A DNA stretch of 5,473 nt from a bacterium (lineage in GTDB: Bacteria; Patescibacteriota; Patescibacteriia; 2-12-FULL-60-25): the NCBI GenBank assembly GCA_020056125.1, contig JAGVIJ010000010.1, forward strand, positions 1 through 5,473. Reading direction: 5' to 3'. The notes below the pieces were generated by a model, which did no database searches, was not told the DNA's origin, and saw only the letters and a program-made list of their open reading frames with translations. This document shows positions 3,614 to 5,473 of the stretch, piece after piece; within the stretch, counting starts at the first letter, position 1; each line of letters begins with the position of its first letter. Made by a program: the position numbers and the translations under genes.

Positions 3614-4330
3614 ATGGCTAACAACACCAACCCCTCAAAATCCGCGCCGCATCATCCGCCACCCGAACTCGCGGAACCCGAAGCTATCAAACCAAAACTC
3701 GGCAAAAATGTTTTGATCGTAACTTTGGTGATTTTGGGTTTCATTTTATTGGGTTGCTTAACCATCGGCGTGCTCGTAGCTAAAACCGGTTTAGTGCAGA
3801 TCCCCGTATTATCAAAACTTTATCGCGGTCCAACGCCGACTCGCGTGGTGCAGGCGCCAGCGTTCGATCCGCAGGCTTTTCAATATTTATTGCTTAGCCG
3901 ATTGACAGCCAAAGTGCAGACCGGAAGACCGCCCTATGTTTTTCAACTTACCGAACAAGAATTAACCGGCGCTTTGAACCAAGCCATCTCCGAGGCTTTT
4001 CGCGATCAAGCCTGGGTAACAGAAAAACTTCAACTGGCTGTTACTGAACAGGGTTTGGAGTTTTTGGGAAATTTTAAACAAGATGGAATTCGAGTCCACG
4101 CCTTAATCAAACTTCAACCCTCGGTGCAGGACGGGGGAATCTTGTTCACGCCCGTAGAAATCAGGTTTGGAGATTATCCGGTGCCGCTTAGCATAGCCAA
4201 CCGGGTAGCAGGCTTGATTTTTGAGCGCGACTTTGGCACGTGGCTTTTAAAATTTCGTGATATCATTTTCCAACAAGTCGTTGCGCACGACGGATTTTTG
4301 GAGATAACCGCTTCGCCAGCAAAATCATGA
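3614..4330 (+). CDS. Single-pass membrane protein with possible YpmS/LmeA-like extracytoplasmic domain
   Basis: 238 residues. A Pro-rich cytoplasmic N-terminus (about 1-30) is followed by one strong membrane helix (33-55, VLIVTLVILGFILLG...) and an outer domain of about 180 residues. That domain has FQLTEQELTGALNQAI, then a strand-rich LQLAVTEQGLEFLGNF, a second half with IKLQPSVQDGGILFTPVEIRFGDYPVPLSIANRV, and a final DGFLEI strand. The order (LTE.ELN helix, amphipathic strands, dG.l.f...v.lG..p.P, closing strand) resembles the DUF2140/YpmS and LmeA (DUF2993) families, envelope proteins thought to bind lipids. This is a pattern impression of low certainty. ATG 3614 was chosen over a reading from 3572 that runs inside the transporter gene. 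Its TGA overlaps the next ATG (ATGA), implying coupled translation. Confidence 0.8.
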   Translation: MANNTNPSKSAPHHPPPELAEPEAIKPKLGKNVLIVTLVILGFILLGCLTIGVLVAKTGLVQIPVLSKLYRGPTPTRVVQAPAFDPQAFQYLLLSRLTAKVQTGRPPYVFQLTEQELTGALNQAISEAFRDQAWVTEKLQLAVTEQGLEFLGNFKQDGIRVHALIKLQPSVQDGGILFTPVEIRFGDYPVPLSIANRVAGLIFERDFGTWLLKFRDIIFQQVVAHDGFLEITASPAKS

Positions 4331-5088
4331 TTATTCTGCTCCGGCTTTTGCCCATCTTGGTAGCTGCATTGCAAGTTGCGTTTTTTTTAATTCAAATGCG
4401 CTATGCGCAGACCTATCCGTGGGTGGTGATTTGGGGCGTCTTGATTTTTCCGCTGGCGGCTTTGGCTATTGGCCGCGGCCGGATCCGCACCGCGCATGTA
4501 TTGGAAAAAATGACTGCGCCTTTGGTTTTGCTGGTTAGTCTGGCGTTTGCCTTGCTCTTAGCGGAGACCATGGCCGCGCAGATCGTTATCATCGCTCTGG
4601 CCGCAACGGTTTGTTTTTTGTCATTGGAACTTTTGTTTTTTCTGGTGTTTAATCCGGCGCGCTATCCGGTCAACGCCTTGTCCAGATTAAATTTAGCGTG
4701 CGTTCCTTTGGCCGCGTGGTATGCGGCTTCGACTTTTAACGGGCTCCTATCCTTTTTGCAGGTGGAAAAATTATATTTGGTGGCGGGCATGGTCGCGCTG
4801 GGAGCGATTTTATTTTGCACCACCGGACACGCCGGAGCTGAACGCAAACATAATTTAGTTTGGACCATGGTGGGCGCCATGGCCGGAGCGCATGCGGGTT
4901 TGCTCGGCATCTGGTTGCCGGTCAGTATGCCGGTTCAAGGCGCAGTAGCCGCGTTTATTTTGTCAGCTGTGTTGCGCGCGCGCCGTTTTTCACATGATCC
5001 CAAACCTTCGCCGCGCCAGGCTTGGATCGAAGGAACAATTGCCGCGGCTCTGTTAGTCGTCTTGCTAGGAACCGCCAAATGGCTATAA
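4327..5088 (+). CDS. Polytopic membrane protein of unknown function
   Basis: 253 residues with about eight or nine hydrophobic segments (near 2-22, 31-49, 64-81, 84-108, 121-143, 149-165, 177-197, 201-217, 235-251). I recognise no family. The only notable soluble pieces are a basic loop at 50-60 (RGRIRTAHVLEK), a FNPARYP turn at 108-114, GHAGAERKH at 167-175 and a polar loop RRFSHDPKPSPRQAWIEG at 219-236, whose charged and proline-rich composition could mark a functional site. The reading is genuine: it is coupled by an ATGA overlap to the gene before it, is open throughout and ends 8 nt before the protease start. The arrangement of transporter, single-pass protein, this protein and membrane protease suggests an envelope role, which is inference only. 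Confidence 0.8.
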   Translation: MIILLRLLPILVAALQVAFFLIQMRYAQTYPWVVIWGVLIFPLAALAIGRGRIRTAHVLEKMTAPLVLLVSLAFALLLAETMAAQIVIIALAATVCFLSLELLFFLVFNPARYPVNALSRLNLACVPLAAWYAASTFNGLLSFLQVEKLYLVAGMVALGAILFCTTGHAGAERKHNLVWTMVGAMAGAHAGLLGIWLPVSMPVQGAVAAFILSAVLRARRFSHDPKPSPRQAWIEGTIAAALLVVLLGTAKWL

Positions 5089-5089
5089 T
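5062..5089 (+). promoter_or_regulatory. Candidate leaderless promoter for the serine protease
   Basis: TTGCTA (5062-5067, 4 of 6 to TTGACA), a 16-nt spacer and a perfect TATAAT (5084-5089) stand 7 nt before the protease ATG. Transcription would begin at or next to the A of the start codon. The TATAAT overlaps the last Leu codon and the TAA stop of the preceding gene. Confidence 0.45.
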
Positions 5090-5096
5090 CAATGGT

Positions 5097-5473
5097 ATGA
5101 ATAAAATCAAATGGTCTGAAATTGGAAAGATCGCGGGTCTGGTTGGTTTGGTTATAGCCGTGGGAGCTGCGGCCGGCGCCATAGCCGTGTTAGTCATCCT
5201 TCCGGCTAACCTGTCTTTTTTTGGCCTACCGGGTTCAACCACCAGCACTTTATCCGGCGCAAATACCTCGAGCACTGAACCCACGCTGGTCAGAGTTGAG
5301 TCGCGTCTGGTAACTCCGCTCTTGCCGCCCAAATTTATCACGCGCCGCGCCAGTCCCGTGGCCACGCTGTATCGCAAACCCGTGGGCACGAGTTTGGAAG
5401 AGCGCAGTTTAACCGCGGATCGCATGCTGGGGCAGGCCGTGGCTTTGACGTCTGACGGCTGGCTGGTCTCCAC
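5097..5473 (+). CDS. Membrane-anchored trypsin-like serine protease, N-terminal part
   Basis: The frame is open from ATG 5097 to the window edge (125 codons). Residues 11-35 form an alanine/glycine-rich membrane anchor. Residues 44-62 are a Ser/Thr/Gly-rich linker, and from about 63 a domain begins with LVRVESRLVTPLLP, SPVATLYRK and LGQAVALTSDGWLVST. The last stretch matches the start of HtrA/trypsin-2 domains (GSG.vls.dGyivTn), where the first beta-barrel begins; the His, Asp and Ser of the triad would lie beyond the window. The anchor puts the catalytic domain outside the cytoplasm, where such proteases handle misfolded envelope proteins. Another ATG at 5092 meets a stop after two codons and was excluded. 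The usual GxG is here LGQA, so the assignment is moderate. Confidence 0.7.
   Translation, partial: MNKIKWSEIGKIAGLVGLVIAVGAAAGAIAVLVILPANLSFFGLPGSTTSTLSGANTSSTEPTLVRVESRLVTPLLPPKFITRRASPVATLYRKPVGTSLEERSLTADRMLGQAVALTSDGWLVS

Noticed and set aside
4955..5473. Long minus-strand frame at the right edge
   Set aside because: It is antisense to the end of the polytopic membrane protein and the protease N-terminus, whose anchor and trypsin-domain start are recognisable on the + strand.

Overview
The window looks like a piece of a Candidate Phyla Radiation (Patescibacteria, probably Parcubacteria-like) chromosome. This rests on compact minimal-length housekeeping genes, several GC-rich or TTCGAA-rich palindromic intergenic repeats, and small conserved membrane proteins ahead of a membrane-anchored serine protease. 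It also rests on the absence of a convincing Shine-Dalgarno sequence before any gene start I examined. TGA is used as a stop (rplT, smpB, the tnpA fragment and the 3614-4330 gene), so the recoded TGA=Gly code of Gracilibacteria/Absconditabacteria is excluded. The phylum assignment is an inference, not a search result.

Left edge (1-172): the C-terminal end of an IS200/IS605-family TnpA transposase on the + strand, followed by the hairpin of the element's right end. The element abuts the 3' end of rplT. Its terminal sequence overlaps the rplT stop codon, and its hairpin is followed, on the minus strand, by a T tract that can act as a terminator.

Minus-strand translation block (171-2415), read right to left: smpB, ssrA (tmRNA), infC (IF3), rpmI (bL35), rplT (bL20). 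infC-rpmI-rplT is the classic operon. A perfect 20-bp inverted repeat closes a 61-nt loop exactly between infC and rpmI, where L20 autoregulation acts in E. coli. smpB and ssrA are fused at the nucleotide level: the smpB stop codon lies inside the tmRNA acceptor stem (8-nt overlap). Processing of a joint transcript at the mature tmRNA 5' end would therefore remove the smpB stop codon. This is the most interesting feature of the window. REP-like, palindromic and GGAC-word repeats flank the smpB-ssrA unit.

Plus-strand envelope block (2569-5473): an AI-2E/PerM-type transporter, a single-pass membrane protein with a possible YpmS/LmeA-like extracytoplasmic domain, an unrecognised polytopic membrane protein, and the first 125 codons of a membrane-anchored trypsin-like protease cut by the window edge. 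The first three are tightly packed (7-nt gap, then ATGA overlap). The protease may have its own promoter, whose -10 box overlaps the stop codon of the gene before it. The two blocks diverge from a shared region around 2529-2563 with overlapping promoter candidates on both strands.
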